From positions 1 to 38,198 of the forward strand of contig CACYCI010000025.1 in NCBI GenBank assembly GCA_902772845.1: a stretch of 38,198 nucleotides of DNA. The letters are read 5' to 3'. Position numbers and translations under genes: made by a program. Positions 1 to 8,142 of the stretch are shown here, piece by piece (the stretch's first letter is position 1; each line of letters begins with the position of its first letter). The notes beneath the pieces are model-generated. The model was not told where the DNA came from and ran no database searches. It saw only the letters and a program-made list of their open reading frames with translations. Source of the stretch: an uncultured Ruminococcus sp. GTDB lineage: Bacteria; Bacillota; Clostridia; Oscillospirales; CAG-382.

Positions 1-1
1 G

Positions 2-42
2 GATACTTTGCCCCATATCGGGGCAAAGTATCTTCATTTTTA
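2..42 (+). terminator. Strong hairpin, probable terminator at window edge
   Basis: A perfect 13-bp stem (2-14 with 20-32) closes a 5-nt loop and is followed by TTCATTTTTAT. It would end a plus-strand transcript entering from the left. No gene for it is visible in the window. Confidence 0.6.
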
Positions 43-45
43 TAT

Positions 46-88
46 AAAAAACGGCTTGCCGCCCGTAAACGGGCGAAAAGCCGTTTTG
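46..88 (-). terminator. Rho-independent terminator of the minus-strand lipoprotein operon
   Basis: The arms AAAACGGCTT (48-57) and AAGCCGTTTT (78-87) pair, and an inner stem (60-65 with 70-75) extends the hairpin. On the minus strand it ends in a T-run. It lies just past the lipoprotein stop codon at 101. Confidence 0.75.
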
Positions 89-100
89 ATCGTTTATTGT

Positions 101-886
101 TTATTCATCGGTTATGTCTTCGCCGCGTATCCTTTTCTGAAGCATATAAACGTAATGGAGATCGCCGTTCGCGTATTTTTCGACCAAAACCGAATAGTCT
201 TCCAGCCCGCCTTTTTCTATCATTTCATTGAACAAGGCGTCGTCCACAAATACAAGTTCGTAAACCGTATACACGCGGCCGTTATAATAGTACGTGGTAA
301 TTTTTTTTAGCTTTTGCTTGATCTCGTTTTCGTCATAGTCGCCGAACATATACTCTATCTGCTCGTCGGTATATACTTCTTTTACCGCCGGTGAATGTTC
401 CGCGTTGAATTTTTTATGTTCCTCATTAACGCGAACAAAATCCTCACGGCTGATATTCAGCCATTTGACGGCTTGATACATATAAGGGAGCTGTTCCTGT
501 TCTTCATAGGGAACGTCGGATTTTGAATCCGACCACGCGTATATTTCATCCCATGTGCGCAATTCGGCTAACAGTATGATGTTCCATAAATTATCGGGAT
601 AATGTCTGTCTAAGTCGCCTTTCCAAAGATAGCTCTCATCTTCACTCGTTCCTTCGTTCGGATCGTCAGAAGGCACATCAGACTGTTCTTCCGACGATTC
701 CTCGGAGGATTCCTCCGATATATCCGGAACACTTTCGTGAGTGGACGTATTATCCGGTCCGGAGGTCTGATCGTCCGAAACGCTATTAATAACAGAATTG
801 TCATCCGAGGCGTTTTCGTCAACGTTCGCGCAAGCGCATAGTATCATGAATACGAGTGCCAAGAATAAACAGATGGTTTTTTTCAT
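101..886 (-). CDS. Ser/Glu-rich lipoprotein of unknown function
   Basis: This 261-residue protein has a lipoprotein signal peptide: KK at residues 2-3, a hydrophobic core, and a lipobox LCAC with the lipidated cysteine at 19. It should therefore be anchored on the outer face of the membrane. Residues 24-85 are a disordered, acidic Ser/Glu/Asp linker with SEESSEE-type repeats. The remaining 175 residues form a mixed charged and aromatic domain that I do not recognise. The ATG at 886 is preceded by AGGAGG. The upstream M23 pseudogene stops only 11 bases away, so this ribosome site sits in the intergenic gap and the two were probably co-transcribed. The linker resembles those in the neighbouring M23 gene and in the second pilin-like protein (18737-19945). 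Confidence 0.8.
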   Translation of the reverse strand: MKKTICLFLALVFMILCACANVDENASDDNSVINSVSDDQTSGPDNTSTHESVPDISEESSEESSEEQSDVPSDDPNEGTSEDESYLWKGDLDRHYPDNLWNIILLAELRTWDEIYAWSDSKSDVPYEEQEQLPYMYQAVKWLNISREDFVRVNEEHKKFNAEHSPAVKEVYTDEQIEYMFGDYDENEIKQKLKKITTYYYNGRVYTVYELVFVDDALFNEMIEKGGLEDYSVLVEKYANGDLHYVYMLQKRIRGEDITDE

Positions 887-897
887 ATTCTTTCCTC

Positions 898-1920
898 CTA
901 ATAAAGCTGATCGAAAACAATATTCGGATAAAACGCCAACGGATCGGTGACGCTTGTGGTGCCGTAATTTAATGTGCCGTCGATCAGAATACTTAAGTGT
1001 AAGTGATTTCCCGTGGCAGCTCCTGTTTGTCCGACCTTACCGATTAAAGTTTCTGTAGTAACGTGCTCTTGTTCTCGGACAGCGGAATTGGTTTGAGTCG
1101 GACTTTCTATTAGGTGGGCGTAAAGTACATATATTTTAATATTTGAATCGTACACGTTATTATAGTCGTAATCAGCTTCAACGATAATATAGTTGCCTCT
1201 GCCGTCGTCTTCGTAGCCGATTTTTACCACCGTACCATCAACGGCGCTATACAAAGGCGTTCCTCCACTCGCTTTGATATCAATACCTTTGTGCATTTTA
1301 AGATTACCGGATATAGGATGTATCCTGTATCCGAATCCGGAAGTAATTTCGAGCGGTACCGTAGAGCCTCTGAACGGATAAGCAAGTTCCATGGAGCCGT
1401 AATAATGCATTTTGCCGGTCGTTGCAGTCGGTTCCAACAACCATTTCTGATTGTTCGAACCGGTGTAGGTCGATACAAATACGTTGCCGGTGGAAGTTGC
1501 GCTTCGCCCATCGTTAGAGCCGTTGCCGCTGCCATACGACGTGATGGCTAAATCGGTATTATATTTTAAAACTATTTTGTATTGACCGTTTCCTAAAGGA
1601 ACGAAATTAAATAACTGCGCGATATTGTCTGTTGGCGTCCAGGTTTGTATGTTGCAGCCCGAGGTCAAACCGGAAATACCACTGCCTGATTTTTTAACGT
1701 CTAATGTTCGATATGTACCGGCTCTGCTGCACATTATCAGATTCATTAGAGCGATCATCTTTGCTGTCCGTATCGGAAATATGTTCTTCTTCGAATGATA
1801 ACTCTGGCGCTGATTCCGGATCAATCGACGTTATATCTGATGTTTGAGGATTATCGACGTGTGAACACGCGCACAACAACACCAGCAGAACTGCAAATAA
1901 TAAACATAAGGTCGTATGGT
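898..1920 (-). pseudogene. Broken lipoprotein with ricin-type domain and M23 metallopeptidase
   Basis: The M23 part is intact in one frame (898-1824). It has HKGID (zinc His and Asp), a further His in YAHL, and HLH near the end, all typical of LytM-like endopeptidases that cut peptidoglycan cross-links. Before it lies a ricin-type beta-trefoil-like segment (IQTW and QKW repeats). The lipoprotein signal ending LLCAC and its acidic linker are in a different frame (about 1694-1920), which stops at 1694 inside the ricin-like segment. The signal frame has no ATG, GTG or TTG at the expected start; the first conventional start lies inside the hydrophobic core. I infer a lost start codon plus an indel between about 1700 and 1750. 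A GTG or internal start making only the cytosolic M23 part is possible but would be unexported. Sequencing error cannot be excluded. Confidence 0.65.
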
Positions 1921-1980
1921 TATGCGCAGATGATACACGTGAACGTCGCTGAAACGGGCGTTGTTATTTCTTTCAATAAT

Positions 1981-2009
1981 AACCTACCATATTTTGTCGC
2001 AGTTGTCAA
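1981..2009 (-). promoter_or_regulatory. Possible weak sigma-A promoter for the M23/lipoprotein pair
   Basis: TTGACA (2009-2004) is followed after 17 bases by TAGGTT (1986-1981), a poor -10. The flanks resemble the pyrR promoter at 23764-23792 (a shared GACAAAATAT run). A better -10 (TATTAT) is 22 bases away, which is too far. It may be a decayed promoter of the pseudogene. Confidence 0.35.
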
Positions 2010-2034
2010 CCCGGAATTCTAGAGTTTTTGCGTT

Positions 2035-3108
2035 TTATCTCTTTACTCTTGCGTTGCCTTTCCATATTGACCAGACCTGGTCTTCGTCGGCGGGCTGCGC
2101 GTAGTCGGTCAGCATAGTCACTGCGAGCGCGCCGCACGACCAGCCGAACTGCAGGCATTTTTCCATGTCCCAGCCCTTTATCACGCCGTAAAGCAGCCCG
2201 CCCACAAATCCGTCGCCGCCGCCTATGCGGTCGAGCACGTCTATCTGGCGCGCGGGCGCTGTGAACCATTCGCCGTTTGCGTTGAGTATGGCGCCCCAAA
2301 GATGTTTTTCCGCCGAGATCACTTCGCGCAGAGTCGTGGCAAACACCGAAGCGTTGGGAAATTCGCGCTTAGCTTCTTCTATAAGGGCGCGGAAAGACCC
2401 CATCTTGCTTTCTATATCTTTTCCGCCGGCTTCGGGGCCTTTTATCCCAAAGCAAAGCTGAAAATCTTCTTCGTTGCCCACAAGGATATCGGCGTTTTGC
2501 GCTATGGTCCTGAACACCTTTTCAAGCTCCGCGCGTCTGCCCTGCCAGAACGATTCCCGGTAGTTCAGATCAAAAGATATCACGGTGCCGTGCTTTTTCG
2601 CCGCTTTTGCAAGCGCAACGCAAAGCTCGCCCGTTTCCTCGGAAAGCGCGGCTATCAGCCCCGAAAGGTGCAGTATTTTTACCCCTTCTTCGCCGAAAAT
2701 GCGTTCCGCGTCGAAATCTGCGGCGCAAAGCGTCCGGCCTACCTCGCCGGCGCGGTCGTTGTGTACGCGCGGGCCGCGCGCTCCGGCGCCGCTGTCGGCT
2801 ATGTTGAACTGATGCCGGTAGCCCCACGGGCCGCCCTGCTCCACTTCTTTGGCGCAGAAAGTCATCCCGCGTGAGCGGAGATTTTGCTTGATGAACGCCG
2901 CTATGGGCGAGTTTTTAACAAAAGCCGTAAGCACCAGCGCCGGTTCGCCCAGGTACGAAGCCACGCTGGCCACGTTGGTTTCGGCGGAAGTCGCCTGCAT
3001 AAAGAACTTGTCCGACGCCTGTACTGGCTGACGGTCAGCGGGCGTTATCCGCACGCCCATGCTGGTGGGGACTGCTATAGACCATTTTGCTTTTTGCCTC
3101 AGTTCCAT
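2035..3108 (-). CDS. PfkB-family sugar kinase, 2-keto-3-deoxygluconate kinase-like
   Basis: This 357-residue ribokinase/PfkB kinase is the last gene of the thyA operon. The C-terminal anion-hole motif reads IGGGDGF (295-301), a variant of the usual GAGD, with D299 as the predicted catalytic base. FDLNYR in the middle is typical of KDG-kinase-like members, which phosphorylate 2-keto-3-deoxygluconate to KDPG. The ATG at 3108 has a GGAGG site and lies 12 bases after the gnd stop. Next to 6-phosphogluconate dehydrogenase and a LarA-like domain, a sugar-acid substrate is likely. Fructokinase or another sugar kinase remains possible because the substrate cannot be read from motifs alone. Confidence 0.8.
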   Translation of the reverse strand: MELRQKAKWSIAVPTSMGVRITPADRQPVQASDKFFMQATSAETNVASVASYLGEPALVLTAFVKNSPIAAFIKQNLRSRGMTFCAKEVEQGGPWGYRHQFNIADSGAGARGPRVHNDRAGEVGRTLCAADFDAERIFGEEGVKILHLSGLIAALSEETGELCVALAKAAKKHGTVISFDLNYRESFWQGRRAELEKVFRTIAQNADILVGNEEDFQLCFGIKGPEAGGKDIESKMGSFRALIEEAKREFPNASVFATTLREVISAEKHLWGAILNANGEWFTAPARQIDVLDRIGGGDGFVGGLLYGVIKGWDMEKCLQFGWSCGALAVTMLTDYAQPADEDQVWSIWKGNARVKR

Positions 3109-3120
3109 AAATGCCTCCGT

Positions 3121-4578
3121 TTAAGCGTTGTATCCGCCGGATACGGTGCTGCCGCCCTCTCCGGTCCAGTTGGTGTGGAAGAATTCGCCGCGCGGCGAAT
3201 CCGTGCGTTCATAAGTGTGCGCGCCGAAATAGTCGCGCTGGGCCTGAAGCAGGTTCTGCGGAAGGCGTTCGTTCCTCCAGCCGTCGAACCACGCGAGCGA
3301 CGCCGAAAAAGCAGGAACGGGTATGCCGCATTCCACCGCGGCGGATACCGTCTTTCTCCAGCCGGCGGTGAGCGTTTGCATCTTCTCTTTGAAATATTCG
3401 TCCAAAAGCAGGTTTGGCAGATCCGGCGCTCTGTCGTACGCTTCTTTTATCTTGCCCAAAAAGACCGACCTTATTATGCAGCCGCCGCGCCACATAAGCG
3501 CTATGCCGCCGTAATTCAGGTCCCAGCCGTATTCCCTGGCGGCTGCGCGCATAAGCGTGTATCCCTGCGCGTACGAAACTATTTTGGAAGCGAGCAGCGC
3601 ACAGCGGATGTTTTCTATGAACGCGGCGCGTTCTTCGGCTGTGAACGCGCGTCTTCCGGTGCCGCCGAATATCGCCGCCGCGCGCACCCTTTCTTCTTTC
3701 ATTGCCGAAAGGCAGCGCGCGAACACCGCCTCGCCTATCAGCGTAAGCGGTACGCCGGCGTCTAACGCCGCCGTCGCGGTCCATTTGCCAGTGCCTTTCT
3801 GCCCCGCGGCGTCAAGTATATGCTCTACAAGCGGCTCGCCGTCTTTGTCTTTGTACGCGAGTATGTCGGCGGTTATTTCTATAAGGTAGCTCTTAAGCTC
3901 GCCTCTGTTCCATTCGGCAAATACGTCGTGCATTTCGTCGCAGCTCATGCCCAGCAGGTCTTTCATAAGCATGTACGCTTCGCAGATTATCTGCATATCG
4001 CCGTACTCTATGCCGTTGTGCACCATTTTTACAAAATGGCCGGCGCCGCCTTCGCCCACCCAGTCGCAGCAGGGCGAGCCGTCTTCGACGTGCGCGCAAA
4101 TGGAAGTGAACAGCGGTTTTACGTACTGCCACGCTTCCGGCGAACCGCCGGGCATCATGGAAGGACCTTTAAGAGCGCCTTCCTCCCCGCCCGAAACGCC
4201 CGTGCCCACATAAAGCAGCCCCTTGGATTCGACGTATGCGGTGCGGCGCGCCGTGTCGGGGAAATGCGAATTCCCGCCGTCTATTATTATGTCGCCTTTT
4301 TCAAGCAGCGGTATCAGCCGTTCTATCATGTCGTCTACCGGCTTGCCGGCCTTTATCATAAGCATAACGCGGCGCGGCTTTTTCAGCGTTGCCACAAGCT
4401 CTTCCGGCGAATACGTGCCGACAATGTTTTTGCCGGCGGCTCTGCCGTTTATAAAATCCGTCACTCTCTGCGTCGTCCGGTTGAATACCGAAACGGTAAA
4501 GCCGTGGCTTTCCATGTTCATAACAAGGTTTTCGCCCATCACGGCGAGCCCTATAAGACCGACGTCGCTTTTTTTCAT
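3121..4578 (-). CDS. gnd: 6-phosphogluconate dehydrogenase, decarboxylating
   Basis: The enzyme oxidises and decarboxylates 6-phosphogluconate to ribulose 5-phosphate, making NADPH in the oxidative pentose phosphate pathway. At 485 residues it is full length. The N-terminal nucleotide fold has GLIGLAVMGENL and NRT at 33-35, which favours NADP. The substrate loop SGGEEGA (129-135) and the catalytic segment with K184, N188 and E191 (FVKMVHNGIEYGDM) are intact. The C-terminal all-helical domain is present. The start ATG overlaps the upstream PHP stop as ATGA, indicating translational coupling. Its NADPH could feed the DHFR domain encoded two genes upstream, which is an inference from operon membership. 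Confidence 0.95.
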   Translation of the reverse strand: MKKSDVGLIGLAVMGENLVMNMESHGFTVSVFNRTTQRVTDFINGRAAGKNIVGTYSPEELVATLKKPRRVMLMIKAGKPVDDMIERLIPLLEKGDIIIDGGNSHFPDTARRTAYVESKGLLYVGTGVSGGEEGALKGPSMMPGGSPEAWQYVKPLFTSICAHVEDGSPCCDWVGEGGAGHFVKMVHNGIEYGDMQIICEAYMLMKDLLGMSCDEMHDVFAEWNRGELKSYLIEITADILAYKDKDGEPLVEHILDAAGQKGTGKWTATAALDAGVPLTLIGEAVFARCLSAMKEERVRAAAIFGGTGRRAFTAEERAAFIENIRCALLASKIVSYAQGYTLMRAAAREYGWDLNYGGIALMWRGGCIIRSVFLGKIKEAYDRAPDLPNLLLDEYFKEKMQTLTAGWRKTVSAAVECGIPVPAFSASLAWFDGWRNERLPQNLLQAQRDYFGAHTYERTDSPRGEFFHTNWTGEGGSTVSGGYNA

Positions 4579-5435
4579 ATCTGTTTACCCTTCCTTTCGG
4601 CGTATGCTTTTTTCATGTTTTCCAGCACGGAATACGGTATTGCCATGTTCCCCAGCCCTTTTCCAATGCTTATGTGCGGCTTGAACGCGCCGTGAAAATC
4701 CGTGCCGCCGCTGATGCACAGCCCCAGACGCGCGGCGAGCGACTGATATTCTTCCTGCATCTGCGGGGTGTATTCGGTATAATATCCCTCAACGCCCGCC
4801 AGACCTTCCGCTTTTAAGCGGAGCAGGAACTCTTCGAGCTCGGCGCCCGTCTTTCGGGTCAGATGCAGGTGAGCGCAGAACGCCATACCGCCCGCGCCGT
4901 TTATCAGCCGCACCGCTTCGGCGTCCGTAAGCGCCTCGCGGCCCGAAAAAGCTGGCCGCCCGTTGGCGAGATATTCGTCGAACGCCTGCTTTACCGAACC
5001 TACATAGCCCTTCTTTACCATAAGCCGCGCAAAATGCGCTCTGCAGAGTATGTCGCTGCCGGCAAGCTCGCGCACCTCGTCCATGGATACCGCAAAGCCC
5101 AGCCCGTTCAGCTTTTGGCAGATCTCGTTCTGCCGTTCGTCGCGCACGGTCCGCGCGTAGCGCAGCTTTTCGCGCAGGGCGGGGTTTTCGGTATCTATAA
5201 AATAGCCGAGTATATGCGTTTCGGTGTTTGACTGAGCCGAAAGCTCTATGGCGGGTATCACTTCTATGCCTATGCGTTTGCCTTCGTCAAGCGCGTCGGC
5301 AACGCCGTCCACACTGTCGTGATCCGAAACCGCCACGGCGGAAAGCCCGCTTTCCTTGGCGTGGCGTACCAGTTCGCGCGCGGTCATGGATCCGTCCGAG
5401 CAGACAGTATGAGTGTGCAGATCTATTGTTTTCAT
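4575..5435 (-). CDS. PHP-domain phosphoesterase, RNase AM/YciV-like
   Basis: This 286-residue PHP-family metal-dependent phosphoesterase begins with HTH (H7, H9) and continues with SDHD (37-40), E64, H74 and the terminal GGTDFHG (about 243-249). These are the metal ligands of the trinuclear centre. Characterised relatives hydrolyse 3',5'-nucleoside bisphosphates such as pAp or trim 5' ends of RNA, and either activity would be cytoplasmic nucleotide recycling. Its start overlaps the end of the DHFR-LarA gene by four bases, and its stop overlaps the gnd start in the same way. The family is clear; the substrate is not. A histidinol-phosphatase role is less likely because no his genes are near. 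Confidence 0.85.
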   Translation of the reverse strand: MKTIDLHTHTVCSDGSMTARELVRHAKESGLSAVAVSDHDSVDGVADALDEGKRIGIEVIPAIELSAQSNTETHILGYFIDTENPALREKLRYARTVRDERQNEICQKLNGLGFAVSMDEVRELAGSDILCRAHFARLMVKKGYVGSVKQAFDEYLANGRPAFSGREALTDAEAVRLINGAGGMAFCAHLHLTRKTGAELEEFLLRLKAEGLAGVEGYYTEYTPQMQEEYQSLAARLGLCISGGTDFHGAFKPHISIGKGLGNMAIPYSVLENMKKAYAERKGKQI

Positions 5436-7210
5436 TTTTCTTCACCGTCAAACGTCCAAAGCCCCAGCGCGGGGTTGGAAACGTAAAAGATCTCTTCGCC
5501 GTCGACCTCGTTCCAGCCGTCTCTAAGCGAATCAACGCGGTATTTCCGCGCCGCCTCTTCGGGCGGCATATATTCAAAGCCGGCGCTTTCCACTTCGGCG
5601 CGCGTCAGTCCGCCGGCGCAGTAGACCACGCGGAACCTGCCGTCCGCAGAACCGTGTATAAGGTGCGCCGCCGCCGAAAGGTTGGCGCGCAGCTCCGATT
5701 CGGTTTTTACAAGCTCAAGCACTTTTTCGCGCCCGCAGTAGCCGTATTTGCGTATGAGCCGGTCGTTTTCGCCGTCTTCGCCGAAACGGCGTACGCCCGG
5801 GGCTATAATTATCAGCCTGCCGCCTTGCGCCATGGCCATGCGCAGACGGTAGATCGCTTTGTTGCCCAGCCAGGTCGAACGGAATTCGCCTGCGTCGAGC
5901 ATCACCACGGCGGTCTTCACCGGCTTTTGCAGGCGGTCCAGATTTATTTTTTGGCTTTGCGCCACGGCGTGTTCAAACAGCTTGCGGTCACGGCCTATAT
6001 ACAGCCCGCGGATATCGGTCTTGCCGCCGCCTGCGCATACCGTGAGCACGTATACTATGGGCAGCCCGGCTATAAAATTCCGTTCGGCGTAGTCAAAGAC
6101 TTTTCTTACCGGCGAAAAGTCGCGGCCCATTATCCGTTCCATGCCGTAGAACGCGCCCAGCGAATGCGAAGCGTTTATCATCCCGCTGCCGCCGCAGCCG
6201 ACGAATATGTTTTTGGAATAGTTTGCCATTCCCACCACTTCGTGCGGGACGACCTGCCCCACGGAAATTATCAGGTCGTACGACGTATCGAGCAGACGCC
6301 GGTTTATTTCTACGGGGACGGGCTCGTCCATAACGCCTTCCGAAACTTCTTTCACGAACTCCGCGGGGACTTCACCCACGCGGACCACGTCGGTGCGCCA
6401 GTTGTGGATCGTCATTTTTTCAAACGGCACGTCGCCGAAAAACTCTTCCCATTCGTCTTTTGTCATCGGGGCGTGCGTTCCCAGCGCAGGCATTATATCC
6501 ACCTCGCACCTGTCTTTAAGCTTGTGCCACAGCATATTCGTTATCATGCCGCCGCCGGAATAAAGCCGGGTGTGATCGGGCGGCAGAATAAGCGCTTTGC
6601 GCGGATTTCTGCTTGCAATAAGCCCGTCCAGCGCCGCGCTTACCGCGCTGCGTGTTATCGGGAACGTGCATCCCAGCTCGGTCGTTCCGTCCCTGCGCGC
6701 GCTTACGCGGCGGTATTCGGTAAAGTAAAATTCAAGCCCGCTTTCGGTGTCTGTGGCGGGATCGCTCGTGAACGTTTCGCTTTGGCTGACGCGCCGCCAT
6801 TCCGGGTCGGAATCGAGATCGGGTATGTAAACGTCTTTTTCGTAAGACTTGTTAAAAAACGTGATATATCCCGTGTCGCAGTAAGGGATCAGCTGGCGGT
6901 ACATGCTCGCGCCGCCTATTACGAAAACGTCGTCCGTGTCGTACGCTTTAAGGATATCAAAAAGTTCGTCCAGCGAATGCGCCACCGTTGCGCCTTCGGG
7001 ATGATAATCCTTATCCCAGTTCAGCACTATGTTGGTGCGTTTGGGCAAAACTTTCCCTCCGGGGAAAGTGGCAAGAGTGTTGGAGCCGTACACTACCACC
7101 TTGCCCGCCGTCACGCGGCGGAAATTGGCAAGATCTGCGCGGACGCGCGCCAGAAGATCGCCCTTGTTGCCTATGCCCCATTCTTTATCGACCGCGACAA
7201 TGAATTTCAT
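5432..7210 (-). CDS. Dihydrofolate reductase fused to LarA-like nickel racemase/epimerase domain
   Basis: One uninterrupted 592-residue frame holds two enzymes. Residues 1-168 are a complete DHFR (dihydrofolate plus NADPH to tetrahydrofolate): IVAVD and GIG at the start, catalytic acid D26 in RADL, and VIGGASMY near 97-104. The usual Trp and Arg of the PW and GR motifs are replaced. Residues about 170-592 match the LarA/DUF2088 family, with DHTR (212-215), H246 in GTH, H323, K333 and H349. The H323-K333-H349 spacing (10 and 16) equals that of Lactiplantibacillus LarA H174-K184-H200, where the Lys carries the nickel-pincer cofactor and the last His binds nickel. The LarA domain seems N-terminally short. 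There is no in-frame start between the domains. AAGGA precedes the ATG, 17 bases after thyA. LarB, LarC and LarE are not in the window. Confidence 0.88.
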   Translation of the reverse strand: MKFIVAVDKEWGIGNKGDLLARVRADLANFRRVTAGKVVVYGSNTLATFPGGKVLPKRTNIVLNWDKDYHPEGATVAHSLDELFDILKAYDTDDVFVIGGASMYRQLIPYCDTGYITFFNKSYEKDVYIPDLDSDPEWRRVSQSETFTSDPATDTESGLEFYFTEYRRVSARRDGTTELGCTFPITRSAVSAALDGLIASRNPRKALILPPDHTRLYSGGGMITNMLWHKLKDRCEVDIMPALGTHAPMTKDEWEEFFGDVPFEKMTIHNWRTDVVRVGEVPAEFVKEVSEGVMDEPVPVEINRRLLDTSYDLIISVGQVVPHEVVGMANYSKNIFVGCGGSGMINASHSLGAFYGMERIMGRDFSPVRKVFDYAERNFIAGLPIVYVLTVCAGGGKTDIRGLYIGRDRKLFEHAVAQSQKINLDRLQKPVKTAVVMLDAGEFRSTWLGNKAIYRLRMAMAQGGRLIIIAPGVRRFGEDGENDRLIRKYGYCGREKVLELVKTESELRANLSAAAHLIHGSADGRFRVVYCAGGLTRAEVESAGFEYMPPEEAARKYRVDSLRDGWNEVDGEEIFYVSNPALGLWTFDGEEK

Positions 7211-7227
7211 TCCTTGTTTTCCTTTCG

Positions 7228-8058
7228 TCAGACCGCAACGGGGAAGCGCGGTATCTTTTCGCCGTGGAGGTAGTTTTCCACTTTGAAGCTTTCGGGTGTG
7301 AAATCGTAAAAATCGGTTATGCTTTTATCCAGCGTGACCGTGGGCGCGGGGTAGGGCTCGCGCTTAATAAGCTCTTCTACAATGGGTATATGCCTGTCGT
7401 AGATATGGCAATCGGCGATAACGTGCACGAACTCGCCCGGCTCCAGCCCCGATACCTGCGCGAACATATACACCAGCGCCGCGTACTGCGCAACGTTCCA
7501 GGCGTTTGCCGCCAGCATATCCTGCGAACGCTGGTTGAGTATGGCGCAGAGCTTTCCGTCGGTGACGTTGAAAGTCATGGAATATGCGCACGGGTACAGC
7601 GCCATTTCGTGAAGATCGGCAAAGTTATAGATGTTGGTCATTATCCGGCGCGAGCAGGGATTGTTTTTAAGGTCGTAAAGCACGCGGTCGACCATGTCGA
7701 ATTCGCCCTCTTTGTATTTGTGCTTGACGCCCATTTGATACCCGTACGCCTTGCCTATGGATCCGTTTTCGTCCGCCCACGCGTCCCAGATATGGCTGCC
7801 CAGGTCGTGTACGTTGTTGGATTTTTTTTGCCAGATCCACAGGATCTCGTCTACTGCGGCTTTCAGCGATATGGGGCGGATCGTTATGAGCGGGAATTCT
7901 TTGGAAAGATCGTAGCGGTTCACCACGCCGAACACCTTTTTGGTGTATGCGGGCGTGCCGTCGTCCCATTTCGGACGCACCCGCTCGTCGCGGACCCAGC
8001 TCCCGTTATCTATTATGTTGCGGCAAGTTGCGATAAAAGCGGTGTCTGCGCTGCTCAT
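7228..8058 (-). CDS. thyA: Thymidylate synthase ThyA
   Basis: ThyA methylates dUMP to dTMP with methylenetetrahydrofolate, releasing dihydrofolate for the DHFR domain encoded 17 bases downstream. The 276 residues include the SHIWDAWADE segment, the RR phosphate-binding pair (137-138), catalytic C157, QRSQD (176-180), N188 and the terminal PVAV. The His that normally follows the catalytic Cys is replaced: LYPCAY instead of PPCH. From memory this PCAY form is usual in clostridial ThyA and is not damage. The ATG at 8058 has a GGAGG site. It is the first gene of the five-gene minus-strand operon. Confidence 0.95.
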   Translation of the reverse strand: MSSADTAFIATCRNIIDNGSWVRDERVRPKWDDGTPAYTKKVFGVVNRYDLSKEFPLITIRPISLKAAVDEILWIWQKKSNNVHDLGSHIWDAWADENGSIGKAYGYQMGVKHKYKEGEFDMVDRVLYDLKNNPCSRRIMTNIYNFADLHEMALYPCAYSMTFNVTDGKLCAILNQRSQDMLAANAWNVAQYAALVYMFAQVSGLEPGEFVHVIADCHIYDRHIPIVEELIKREPYPAPTVTLDKSITDFYDFTPESFKVENYLHGEKIPRFPVAV

Positions 8059-8091
8059 TGCGTTTTCCTCCGTGCAAAAATGTATTTTTAT

Positions 8092-8119
8092 ATTGTAAAA
8101 TCAAAACTAATGTTGTAAA
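8092..8119 (-). promoter_or_regulatory. Predicted sigma-A promoter of the thyA operon
   Basis: On the minus strand, TTTACA (8119-8114) and TACAAT (8097-8092) are 16 bases apart. It shares its bases with the divergent promoter of the RACE gene, so the two cannot be occupied together. Confidence 0.55.
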
Positions 8120-8121
8120 AT
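8093..8121 (+). promoter_or_regulatory. Predicted sigma-A promoter of the RACE operon
   Basis: TTGTAA (8093-8098) and TAAAAT (8116-8121) are separated by 17 bases. TTGTAAAAT occurs twice, 20 bases apart start to start (8093 and 8113), a possible operator for a dimeric regulator. Confidence 0.5.
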
Positions 8122-8142
8122 ATGTAGAGGCGGTGATATGTT

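Noticed and set aside
5228-7273. Long plus-strand reading frame of 681 codons across the DHFR-LarA gene
   Set aside because: It is antisense to a clearly homologous gene, rich in Arg/Ala/His as expected from GC-skewed codons, and has no ribosome site or recognisable motif.
7228-8058. ThyA variant as a hydroxymethylase or inactive enzyme
   Set aside because: The catalytic Cys, RR pair, QRS and Asn are kept; the PCAY form is, as far as I recall, usual in clostridial ThyA.
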